Source: JACCXJ01 sp052387115
Lineage (GTDB): Bacteria; Pseudomonadota; Gammaproteobacteria; JACCXJ01
Assembly (NCBI GenBank): GCA_052387115.1
Contig: JBQTJM010000292.1
Coordinates: forward strand, 1-18,206
Reading direction: 5' to 3'
DNA length: 18,206 nt
The position numbers and the translations under genes are program-made. The first letter of the stretch is position 1. Each line of letters opens with the position of its first letter. Positions 1-7,700 of the stretch are shown in pieces. The notes beneath the pieces were generated by a model, which was not told the DNA's origin, ran no database searches, and was given only the letters and a program-made list of their open reading frames with translations.

Positions 1-1
1 C

Positions 2-169
2 GAGACCTTGATCGCCCATGCTCGGGCGCTCGGTTACTACACCAACCTGATCACCTCGGGCCTCGGCATGGACGAGGCGCGCGTTCAGGCATTTCGCGAG
101 GCCGGGCTCGACCATATCCAGTTGAGCGCCTCTGGTGTTTCGCAACACGCGAATGTCGCGGGCGATTAG
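2..169 (+). pseudogene. Truncated PqqE-like radical SAM fragment
   Basis: The window opens inside a reading frame of 55 codons that ends at TAG 167-169. The readable part includes YYTNLITSGLGMDEAR and GLDHIQLS, which matches the mid-region of PqqE, the radical SAM enzyme that links Glu and Tyr of PqqA in pyrroloquinoline quinone synthesis. In PqqE the segment after HVQLS normally continues SFQD and the protein runs on for about 250 more residues. Here the match ends at about residue 45 and the frame stops 10 residues later with unrelated sequence, so the gene is cut short rather than merely leaving the window. The 5' end, with the CxxxCxxC cluster motif, lies outside the window. Other radical SAM/SPASM proteins share parts of this segment, so the family is firmer than the exact name. 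Confidence 0.6.
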
Positions 170-307
170 GGCGACGCGGCCGGAGTAGTGCTCTCTATCG
201 AGAGAAGGTCGCGCTTGAATTGCTCGACAGCTCGATCCTGAAAAACGCTGCCACCGATCCATCCGCCCATCCGCAGACACGTGGCTAAACGAGGGGACCA
301 GGTAACC

Positions 308-499
308 ATGCACACGCACACCGCCAAACAGGACGCCCTGGCCGCTATACAGCGCCTGCCGGAAAACGTGGAGATGGAGGAGATCATGTACCGGCTCTAC
401 GTCCTGGAGAACATCCGCCGCGGCCGGGAGGACGCTGTACAAGGCAAGCCCGCCGAAGAGTTGTTGCGGGATATCGAGTCACGCCCTGGGCGGCGATGA
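308..499 (+). CDS. Orphan antitoxin-like protein with altered C-terminus
   Basis: A 63-residue protein whose core, AIQRLPENVEMEEIMYRLYV followed by LENIRRGREDA, resembles small antitoxins usually encoded just upstream of RelE/ParE toxins. ATG 308 is chosen because an AGG lies just upstream; GTG 281 in the same frame would add nine residues. The expected ending of the family is a short LL+EIE segment. Here LLRDIE is followed by SRPGRR, which falls at the edge of a different gene fragment on the other strand (483-590). No toxin gene follows: the next plus-strand gene is the ATPase at 659. The likely reading is an antitoxin that lost its toxin, and a few of its own C-terminal residues, in a deletion. 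The family assignment is from memory of the motif and is moderately secure. Confidence 0.6.
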   Translation: MHTHTAKQDALAAIQRLPENVEMEEIMYRLYVLENIRRGREDAVQGKPAEELLRDIESRPGRR

Positions 500-590
500 G
501 GCCGACGTCGAGCGGCGCCTGGAGCCAGCGGCTCCAGAAGATGAAGCCCTCCAGCCATCGGATCGGGTCGCGCGTCTGCGTTGTTGTCAT
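483..590 (-). pseudogene. Truncated UPF0114 (YqhA-like) membrane protein, N-terminal fragment
   Basis: Read on the minus strand from ATG 590-588, the frame encodes RWLEGFIFWSRWLQAPLDVG followed by LIAAQ. This resembles the start of UPF0114/YqhA membrane proteins, where a RWLE..IF.SRWL.AP..LGL..A pattern forms the first amphipathic and transmembrane helix. The family is normally about 160-180 residues; here the similarity lasts about 36 residues and then passes into the antisense of the antitoxin gene at about 480. The gene is therefore truncated and probably inactive. It diverges from the ATPase gene, with 68 bases between the two start codons. The function of the family is not well established. 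Confidence 0.55.
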
Positions 591-598
591 GAGGATAC

Positions 599-629
599 CT
601 GTCGCGGATGGCGGCGATTTCGGTATTAT
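599..629 (+). promoter_or_regulatory. Possible sigma70 promoter for the ATPase-metA pair
   Basis: TATTAT at 624-629 matches five of six bases of the -10 consensus and lies 30 bases before the GTG start. A -35 candidate, CTGTCG at 599-604 with a 19-base spacer, is poor. The site lies in the divergent gap between the yqhA-like fragment and the ATPase gene. AT-rich bases are rare here, which is the main reason to mark it. Confidence 0.3.
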
Positions 630-658
630 ATCGGCAACACGGCCAACGAGGGGCGTCG

Positions 659-1513
659 GTGAGACTGACGGCAGACGGGCTTCGCCACTGGGAGAACAAG
701 CGCATCACCTTGCTCGGAATGTCCGGGGTCGGCAAGACCCGCCTCGCGACCCTGCTGCGACGATCCCAGTGGTTCCACTACTCCGGCGACTACCGCATCG
801 GGACGCGCTATCTGGATGAGGCGATCCTCGACAACATCAAGTCCCAGGCGATGCAGATCCCGTTCTTGCGCGAGCTGTTCCGCTCCGACTCGATCTACAT
901 CTGCAACAACATCACGGTGGATAACCTGAAACCACTGTCCACCTTCCTCGGCAAGCTCGGCAACCCGGAGCGCGGGGGCCTCTGCCTCGCGGAGTTCAAA
1001 CGCCGCCAGTCGCTGCATCGCGAGGCCGAGATCCGCGCCATGAAGGACGTGCCCGATTTCATCCGTAAGGCACGCGACCTCTACGGATACCGGCATTTCG
1101 TCAACGACGCCGGTGGCAGCCTGTGCGAGATCGATGATCCCGAGGTGCTCCGCATCCTCGCCGAGCACACGCTGATCCTCTACATCCAGGCCACCGCCGA
1201 GGACGAGGCCATCCTCATCCGGCGCGCGCTCGCCGATCCCAAGCCGCTGTACTATCGCGAGGCCTTCCTGGACGAAGAGCTCGATCTCTTCATGCGCGAG
1301 CGCGGACTCTCCTATATCGCGCTCGTCGACCCCGACGATTTCGTGCGCTTCGTGTTCCCGAGGCTGTTCCGATCGCGCATCCCGCGCTACGAGGCGATCG
1401 CCGTGGAATACGGCTACACCGTGACCACCAGCGAGCTCTGCGGGGTCGCGAGCGAGGCCGATTTCCTGGCGTTCCTCGCGACCGTGCTCGAGCGGACCCC
1501 GGCACGCGCCTGA
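659..1513 (+). CDS. P-loop ATPase encoded next to metA
   Basis: A 284-residue protein with a Walker A motif GMSGVGKT at residues 20-27 and a later conserved-looking segment HFVNDAGGS at 147-155. GTG 659 is chosen as start because a GAGGGG Shine-Dalgarno sits about eight bases upstream and because translation then begins MRLTADGLRHWENK, directly before the nucleotide-binding strand. An upstream ATG at 608 would add 17 residues with no ribosome site. The stop is two bases from the ATG of the MetA-family gene, so the two are almost certainly co-transcribed and translationally coupled. Proteins of this type are usually annotated only as ATPase. I know of no assigned function; the pairing suggests a role tied to methionine synthesis or to the acyltransferase itself, which is inference. 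No membrane segments are visible. Confidence 0.8.
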   Translation: MRLTADGLRHWENKRITLLGMSGVGKTRLATLLRRSQWFHYSGDYRIGTRYLDEAILDNIKSQAMQIPFLRELFRSDSIYICNNITVDNLKPLSTFLGKLGNPERGGLCLAEFKRRQSLHREAEIRAMKDVPDFIRKARDLYGYRHFVNDAGGSLCEIDDPEVLRILAEHTLILYIQATAEDEAILIRRALADPKPLYYREAFLDEELDLFMRERGLSYIALVDPDDFVRFVFPRLFRSRIPRYEAIAVEYGYTVTTSELCGVASEADFLAFLATVLERTPARA

Positions 1514-1515
1514 GC

Positions 1516-2589
1516 ATGCCGCTCGTCGCCAATTCCGAGCTGCCCGCCTTCGCGGCCCTGCGCGCGGAAGGCGAGACCATCCTCGCGCGCGAGGCGGCCC
1601 TGCAGCAGGACATCCGCGAGCTCCACATCGGATTGCTCAACATGATGCCGGACGCGGCGCTCGCGGCCACCGAAAGGCAGTTCTTCCGGCTGGTCGGCGA
1701 GAGCAACCCAATCGCGCAGTTCTATGTGCATCCCTTCACGCTCGCGGGGCTCGAACGCGATGCCGAGGCGCGAGCGCATATCCGTCGATACTACGAGGAT
1801 TTCGAGGAGGTCCGATCGGCCGGGCTCGATGCCCTCATCATCACCGGGGCCAATGTGACGCTACCCGATCTGGCGCTGGAGCCGTTCTGGCGGCCGCTCA
1901 TCGAGGTCATCGATTGGGCCTACGAAAACGTCACCTCGACCCTGTGCTCGTGCCTCGCGACCCACGCCGTCCTGCAGTTCCGTTATGGCCAGAAGCGCCG
2001 GCGCCTGCCCGCCAAGCGCTGGGGCGTGTATCCGCACCGGATCACCGATCGCCGCCACCCCCTCGTCATGGGCGTCAACACCCGCTTCGACGTCCCCCAC
2101 TCGCGTTACAACCAGATCGATCGGGGACAGTTCGAGGCGGCCGGGCTCACCGTCTTGGTCGAGAGCGAGGCGGCCGGCGTACACCTCGCGGTCAGCGCGG
2201 ACGGCTTCCGCCTCGTGTTCCTCCAGGCCCACCCCGAATACGATACCGTGAGCCTCCTCAAGGAATACAAGCGCGAGGTGCAGCGCTTTGCGCACGGCGA
2301 GCGCGACGACTATCCGCCCTTCCCCGAAGATTATTTCACTCCCCGGGTACAGGCGATCCTCGGCGAGTATGCCGAGACGCTCCACGCCGCGCGATCGAAT
2401 GGCAAGCCCCTCCCCGAGATGCCCGAAGGGTTGATCGCCCCGCACCTCGACAATACCTGGCACGACACCGCCCTGGCTATCGTCAACAACTGGGTCGGCA
2501 AGATCTACCAGGTGACCCACAGCGACCGCCGCCGTCCGTTCATGGACGGCATCGATCCCGAGGATCCGCTGGGACTCCGGCGGCGCTAG
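1516..2589 (+). CDS. metA: Homoserine O-acyltransferase, MetA family
   Basis: A 357-residue enzyme of the MetA (HTS) family, which transfers an acyl group from succinyl-CoA or acetyl-CoA to the hydroxyl of homoserine, the first committed step of methionine synthesis. Family marks are LHIGLLNMMPDAALAATERQ (36-55), LIITGANV (107-114), the nucleophile region STLCSCLATHAVL with Cys146 aligned to Cys142 of the E. coli enzyme, PHSRYNQI (194-201) and QAHPEYD with His239 and Glu241. The position that separates acetyl users (Glu) from succinyl users (Gly), residue 111 in E. coli, aligns with Thr115 here, so the donor cannot be read from this position. The protein is about 50 residues longer than the E. 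coli enzyme, mostly at the C-terminus. It lies two bases after the ATPase gene and lacks a strong ribosome site, in keeping with coupling. Confidence 0.88.
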   Translation: MPLVANSELPAFAALRAEGETILAREAALQQDIRELHIGLLNMMPDAALAATERQFFRLVGESNPIAQFYVHPFTLAGLERDAEARAHIRRYYEDFEEVRSAGLDALIITGANVTLPDLALEPFWRPLIEVIDWAYENVTSTLCSCLATHAVLQFRYGQKRRRLPAKRWGVYPHRITDRRHPLVMGVNTRFDVPHSRYNQIDRGQFEAAGLTVLVESEAAGVHLAVSADGFRLVFLQAHPEYDTVSLLKEYKREVQRFAHGERDDYPPFPEDYFTPRVQAILGEYAETLHAARSNGKPLPEMPEGLIAPHLDNTWHDTALAIVNNWVGKIYQVTHSDRRRPFMDGIDPEDPLGLRRR

Positions 2590-2632
2590 CGACCCTCCCG
2601 CGCGTGCCCGGCCGATGACACTGGGAGACACG

Positions 2633-2677
2633 ATGCAATTCACCCTCGCCCCGCTGCAATTGCCTTGCGACGTGTGA
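2633..2677 (+). pseudogene. 14-codon ORF, possible 5' scar of a sodB-like gene
   Basis: Downstream of metA a GGGAGA ribosome-site-like sequence (2623-2628) is followed four bases later by an ATG encoding MQFTLAPLQLPCDV and a stop. The first residues resemble the N-terminus of iron superoxide dismutases, which often begin M-x-F-x-L-x-PLPY followed shortly by DAL. The likeness covers only a dozen residues. If real, the rest of the gene was lost where the toxin-antitoxin pair now lies. It could equally be a chance short ORF or a leader peptide. Confidence 0.22.
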
Positions 2678-2690
2678 CGGGAAAGTGAGC

Positions 2691-2719
2691 TTGTTCGAGT
2701 TCAGTTATTGGTCTACTAT
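2691..2719 (+). promoter_or_regulatory. Putative promoter of the Phd/PIN module
   Basis: TTGTTC (2691-2696) and TACTAT (2714-2719) are separated by exactly 17 bases and stand in a locally AT-rich stretch. The start point expected about seven bases after the -10 box falls on the A of the antitoxin ATG at 2726, and no Shine-Dalgarno is visible before that ATG. A perfect 10-base palindrome, GATCATGATC (2722-2731), spans the start codon and could serve as an autorepression site, as Phd/YefM proteins usually repress their own operons. Confidence 0.4.
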
Positions 2720-2725
2720 TAGATC

Positions 2726-2971
2726 ATGATCAAGCTCAATGTTCACGAGGCCAAGACGCATCTTTCCGAGTATCTCGCCAAGCTGGAGCAGGGTGAGACC
2801 ATCGTGCTGTGCAAGCGCAACCGGCCGATCGCCGAGATCCGTCCGATCCCCGCCCTGCCCGATGCGCCGCGCCCGATTGGTCTCGCGAAGGGTATCTTCG
2901 AGGTCCCGGCGAGCTTCTTCGAACCGTTGCCGCAGTCGATCGTCGAGGACTTCGACGCCGCCCATTCGTGA
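2726..2971 (+). CDS. Phd/YefM-type antitoxin
   Basis: An 81-residue protein starting MIKLNVHEAKTHLSEYLAKL, the classic Phd/YefM N-terminal fold that dimerises and binds the operator. The next segment, GETIVLCKRNRPIAEIRPI, completes the DNA-binding domain. The C-terminal 30 residues, with EVPASFFEPLPQSIVEDF, are the expected flexible part that wraps and blocks the toxin. The stop TGA overlaps the GTG start of the PIN toxin by four bases (GTGA), the usual coupling in such modules. The antitoxin probably represses its own promoter with the toxin as co-repressor, as known for the family. Both genes look intact, which makes this the one complete toxin-antitoxin pair in the window. Confidence 0.88.
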   Translation: MIKLNVHEAKTHLSEYLAKLEQGETIVLCKRNRPIAEIRPIPALPDAPRPIGLAKGIFEVPASFFEPLPQSIVEDFDAAHS

Positions 2972-3354
2972 GACTGTTGCTCGACACCTGCGCGTTCCTG
3001 TGGCTCATCGCGGGCGGCCGCGAGCTGTCGGCGACCGCAGAGTCGTTGTTCCGCGATCCGGCGAACACGGTCTTTCTGAGCCCCGTATCCTTTTGGGAGA
3101 TCGTGGTCAAGCACCGCTTGGGGCGCTTGCCGCTGCCCGAACCACCCCAGGTATTCGTACCTCGACAAAGACAGCAGCACCGGATCCTGTCGCTGCCACT
3201 CGACGAGGAAGCGGTGCAGCAACTCGCGCGCTTACCGGACTATCACAAGGACCCCTTCGACCGAATGCTGATCTGCCAGGCGATCGCGCAAGGTCTCGTG
3301 ATCCTCACCCCCGATCCGGACATCACACGCTATCCCCTTCGCACGGCATGGTAA
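2968..3354 (+). CDS. PIN-domain toxin (VapC-like ribonuclease)
   Basis: A 128-residue PIN-domain protein beginning MRLLLDTCAFLWLI. PIN toxins are Mg-dependent RNases that cut tRNA or rRNA and stop growth. The acidic residues expected at the metal site are present: Asp6 in LLLDT, Glu44 in SFWEI, Asp98 in DPFDRMLICQA, and Asp116 or Asp118 in TPDPDI. The SFWEIVVKHRLGRL segment and the YHKDPFDRMLI segment are typical of PIN proteins paired with Phd-type antitoxins, rather than with AbrB or CopG types. GTG 2968 is chosen as start because it overlaps the antitoxin stop and begins the conserved first strand. Length is normal for the family, so the toxin is probably active when freed. Confidence 0.88.
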   Translation: MRLLLDTCAFLWLIAGGRELSATAESLFRDPANTVFLSPVSFWEIVVKHRLGRLPLPEPPQVFVPRQRQQHRILSLPLDEEAVQQLARLPDYHKDPFDRMLICQAIAQGLVILTPDPDITRYPLRTAW

Positions 3355-3397
3355 GGGGCCCCTCGCAGGAACGGCAGGGATCATCCAGACGCACGCG

Positions 3398-4660
3398 ATG
3401 AGCGCACGCCCCCAGCCGGCCGATCCCGGAGAACCAGAGGGCGCGTCGCGGTCGGGCGCGATCGTCCAGGGCCGGTCGAACACATCCGGCCAGGCCTTGG
3501 GGGAGATGGCGCCACCGGGGCGAGCCGGCAGCTCTGCCACAGGACCCGTCGGGCAAGCGGTTGGACAGCATCCGCAGATCGTTTCAACATCGGAGGCGTC
3601 GCGGCTAGAGCGTATCCGAGAGGCGCAGGCGACCCTCTATCGATATCTGCGCTACGCCGCCTCGCGATCGGATATCGGTCTCGGCAAAGACCTCATCGAC
3701 CCGTTGATCCCGCTCCTGCGCCAGGATGCGGGGGCCATGAGCCCAGCAGACGAGGCGGTGTTATGGGACGGCTACAATCGCCTGAGCAAGCTCGTGGCGC
3801 CGGCCACCGACGAGAGCCTCGAGATCGCGGATCAGATCCGGCAGGCGCGGGCGACGTATCCCCATAACGCCGACACTTGGCCCATCGTGGCGCGGATCCG
3901 GCGGGAGCTGCGCAAGATCGTCGTGTTGCTCATCATTATGGTGGCGATCTTCCTCGTCACCCAGGCCTATGTGATCGTCCTGACCGATGTGCTCCAGGAC
4001 CATAAGTCCCTGCGCGAGGAGCATCGGTCGGTCTTCACGCAGATCCAGACCCTGCGCGCCGCCAACCCCGATCTCAAGGACGAGGCCGTGCCGCTTCAGC
4101 CGCTCCTCGACCGCCACGCGGAGCTGGAGGGCAAGATGACGGTCTCGAGCCGCGCCGAGGCGCACCTCATGGCGATGTGGTGGTGGGTGTATCCGAAACC
4201 GGACGGGATGGATGGCGCGCGGGAACCCGATGCGGCCGAGGACGTGTCGGTCCGCATGTTCGCCGTCGAAGACTATGCCCGGTCGCTCCTCGGCATCCTG
4301 TCGCAGTACGTCCTGCCCCTGATCCTGGGTCTGCTCGGGGCCGTCGCCTATCTCGTGCGGCGAGCGCTCTTCAATCTCGCCTACAACAGTTACACGCCGA
4401 GCTTCGGCGGTCAGTTCGCCATGCGCCTGTCCCTGGGCGGGCTGCTCGGCGTCATCGCCGGGATCATGTTCTCTCTCGACGAAGCGGAGATCGAAACCTA
4501 CAGCCTATCGCTGGTGGTGGTGGCGTTCCTCATGGGATACAGCGTCGAGTTCGCCTTCAGCCTTTTCGACCGGGCCATCGAGCGGGGCCGATCCCTGCTG
4601 AAACCCGAGGCGCGCTCCTGCGAGCCTACCGACAGCGGGCAGGACACGAATAAGGCCTGA
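3398..4660 (+). CDS. Unrecognised four-helix membrane protein
   Basis: A 420-residue protein I cannot name. Residues 1-65 are rich in Pro, Gly, Ser and Ala and look disordered. Residues 66-170 form a soluble, mostly helical part with LYRYLRYAASRSDIGLG and GYNRLSKLVAPATDES. A first membrane helix covers about 174-197. A charged, possibly coiled-coil stretch follows (200-250), then WWWVYPKP and an acidic loop. Three more membrane helices lie at about 302-321, 345-360 and 369-388. The last contains VVVAFLMGYSVEFAFSLFDR, a pattern I associate with uncharacterised bacterial membrane proteins. No catalytic motif is seen. ATG 3398 has no clear ribosome site, so the true start is uncertain within the disordered region. 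It lies 43 bases after the toxin stop and 70 before icmF. Confidence 0.7.
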   Translation: MSARPQPADPGEPEGASRSGAIVQGRSNTSGQALGEMAPPGRAGSSATGPVGQAVGQHPQIVSTSEASRLERIREAQATLYRYLRYAASRSDIGLGKDLIDPLIPLLRQDAGAMSPADEAVLWDGYNRLSKLVAPATDESLEIADQIRQARATYPHNADTWPIVARIRRELRKIVVLLIIMVAIFLVTQAYVIVLTDVLQDHKSLREEHRSVFTQIQTLRAANPDLKDEAVPLQPLLDRHAELEGKMTVSSRAEAHLMAMWWWVYPKPDGMDGAREPDAAEDVSVRMFAVEDYARSLLGILSQYVLPLILGLLGAVAYLVRRALFNLAYNSYTPSFGGQFAMRLSLGGLLGVIAGIMFSLDEAEIETYSLSLVVVAFLMGYSVEFAFSLFDRAIERGRSLLKPEARSCEPTDSGQDTNKA

Positions 4661-4730
4661 CAGCGCGGCATCGGGCCCCCGAAGCAGCGATTGATGAGCG
4701 TGGCCCATATACCGAGGGGGCGCGTTTTCC

Positions 4731-7700
4731 ATGTCCACGATCACCCAGAAGGACACCCCAAGGCCTGACGAACGCCCGGCGCCGCTGCGCTTCATCACGG
4801 CCACGAGCCTCTTCGACGGCCACGACGCCGCCATCCACCTCATACGCCGCCTACTCTTGGCCCAAGGCGCCGAGGTGATCCACCTGGGCCACAACCGCAG
4901 CGTCAAAGAGATCGTTCGGGCCGCCTGCCAGGAAGACGCCGACGGCGTCGCGATCAGCTCCTACCAGGGCGGCCACCTGGAGTTCTTCCGCTATCTCGTG
5001 GAGCGCCTGCGGGCGCAAGGCGCCGGGCACATCCGGGTGTTCGGGGGTGGCGGGGCGACGATCACGGCGGCGGAGGCAGAAGCGCTGGAGCAGGACGGCG
5101 TCGAGCGCGTCTACCGGGCGGAGGATGGCGTCCGGCTCGGATTGGAGGCCATGGTGGGCGAGGTGCTGGAGCGCACCCGCCGCTCACCGCCGGGACCGGA
5201 TCCAGAGCCCCCGGCGGGACCCGACGACCACACGGCGATCGGCCGCGCCTTGTCCCTCATCGAGCGCGGTGCGTACCAAAATAGACTCGCGGACGGGGGG
5301 GGCGCGGCGCGGTCCTGCCCGGTCTTGGGCGTCACGGGCCCGGGGGGCTCGGGCAAGAGCACGGTCATCGACGAGCTGCTCGCGCGGTTCCTGGCGGCGT
5401 TTCCGGCCATGAGGGTGGCGCTCATCGCCATCGATCCCACGCGCCAAAGGAGCGGCGGTGCGCTGCTCGCCGACCGCCTGCGCATGAACAGCGGGTGTCA
5501 CCCGCGCGTCTATCTGCGCTCCATGGCCACCCGCAGGCGCCACCTCGCGACCAGCGCGGTGTTGCGCCCCTGCCTGGAATTCCTGCGCACGCTCGGTTTC
5601 GATCTGGTCCTCATCGAGACCGCCGGCACCGGGCAGGGCGACACCGAGATCGTCGATCTCGTCGACGTAGCGGTCTATGTCATGACGGCGGACTATGGCG
5701 GTCCGAGCCAGCTCGAAAAGATCCAGATGCTCGACGCCGCAGACGCCGTGGTCCTGAACAAGCGCGACAAACCCGGGGCCGCCGATGCACTGCGCGCGGT
5801 GCAAGACCACTCGCGGACCCTTTCGAGGGAGGGCAGCGCGGTGTTCGACACCTCGGCGCATCGCTTCGACGACCCTGGCCTGGAACGCTTGTTCGTCGCC
5901 CTGTGCGAGCGACTGTCGGCGCAGGGAGGCGCCGATCGGTGGACACCGGCCGTGCGCGGCCGCGCGCCTTCCCAAGCACCGGTTGCCATCGTGCCCCAGG
6001 GGCGGTTGCGTTATCTCTCCGACATCGCCCGGCAAGGGCGGGAGGAACGCGAGGCGATCGAGCGAAAGGCACAGGCGGCACGGCGGGCCCAGGCTTATTA
6101 CTTGAGCTTGGAGGCCCTGGATGTCCCCGACATTCCGGCGCCGCTGGCGGATTTCGGCCCGGCCACGGCCGACCCAGACCCGGTAAGGACCAGGCTCCGC
6201 GACGGCTATCGAACCGCCCTGGTCGAGATCGGTGAGGAAGGACGCGAGCTCCTGCGGGCCTGGCCGGAACAAGCGGCGAGGTATCGCGCCGCGCGCCTGG
6301 TCTACCGGGTGCGGGACCGGGACCAGGTCCTGGCCAACGACACCGAGAGCCAGAGCGGTCTTTCCATCCCGGCAGTGGCCTTGCCGATCTTCGAGGACTG
6401 GGGGACCTTGCTGCGCTTCCTCCTCAAGGAGAACCTACCCGGCAGCTACCCGTATACGGCCGGCGTCTACCCACGCCGGCACCTGGAGGCGCCGGCGCGC
6501 ATGTTCGCGGGCGAGGGTGGTCCGGAGCGTACCAACCGCCGTTTCCACTACCTCGCGGGCGGGGCCGAGACGACTCGCCTGCCCCGGACCACGCGCCTGT
6601 CGACGGCCTTCGATCCGGTCGTCCTGTACGGCGCAGACCCGGACAGCCGCCCCGATGTGTACGGCCGTCTCGGGATGTCGGGCGTGTCGGTGGCCACCCT
6701 CGACGACGTGAAGAAACTCTATTCCGGCTTCGACCTCGGTGCGCCCGCGACCTCGGTGTCGATGACCATCAACGGCCCCGCGCCCGTGCTGCTGGCGATG
6801 TACCTCAACGCCGCCATCGATCAGGCGGTCGAGAAGCACCTGCGGCAAGCGGGCCGGTGGACGGAGACCGAGGCACGCCTGGACCCGGATCGGCCGCGCT
6901 ATCGAGGCCCGCTGCCGCCGGGTCATGACGGCCTCGGGCTCGGATTGCTGGGCGTCTCGGGCGCCGAGCTCCTCGATCTCGAGACCTATGTGCGTATCCA
7001 GGCCGACACCCTCGCGCGCCTCCGGGGCACGGTGCAGGCAGATGTCTTGAAGGAGGACCAGGCCCAGAACGAGTGCCTGTTCGCGATCGAGTTCGCGCTC
7101 GCCCTGATGGGCGATGTGGAGGCGTACCTCATCCAGAACGGCATGCGCCACTACTACAGCGTCTCGGTGTCCGGCTACCACATCGGCGAGGCCGGCGCCA
7201 ACCCCGTGACCCAGCTCGCCTTCACCTTGGCGAACGGCTTTACCTTGGTCGAGTATTTCCTCACGCGCGGTCTCGCGCTGGACGACTTCGCGCCGCACCT
7301 GAGCTTTTTTTTCAGCAATGGCCTGGATGCCGAGTACGCCGTGCTCGGGAGGGTCGCGCGGCGCATCTGGGCGCGCGCCCTGCGCCACGTCTACGGGGCC
7401 GGGCCGCGGGGCCAGATGCTCAAGTATCACGTGCAGACGAGCGGGCGCAGCCTGCAAGCCCAGGACATCGCCTTCAACGACATCCGCACCACGCTCGAGG
7501 CCCTCTATGCGATCGCCGACCATTGCAACAGCCTCCACACCAATGCCTACGACGAGGCCATCACCACGCCGACCGAGGAATCCGTCCGCCGCGCGCTCGC
7601 GATCCAAACGATCATCCGCCAGGAGCTGGGGCAGAGCGTCAACGAAAACCCGTTGCAGGGGTCCTTTTACATCGAAACTCTCACCGATCGGGTGGAGGAA

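Noticed and set aside
3355..3362. GGGGCCCC after the PIN toxin as a terminator
   Set aside because: The palindrome has no loop and no T run, so it is not an intrinsic terminator.
7303..7312. An eight-T run in icmF as a frameshift site
   Set aside because: The conserved mutase sequence continues in phase on both sides, so no shift has taken place or is needed.
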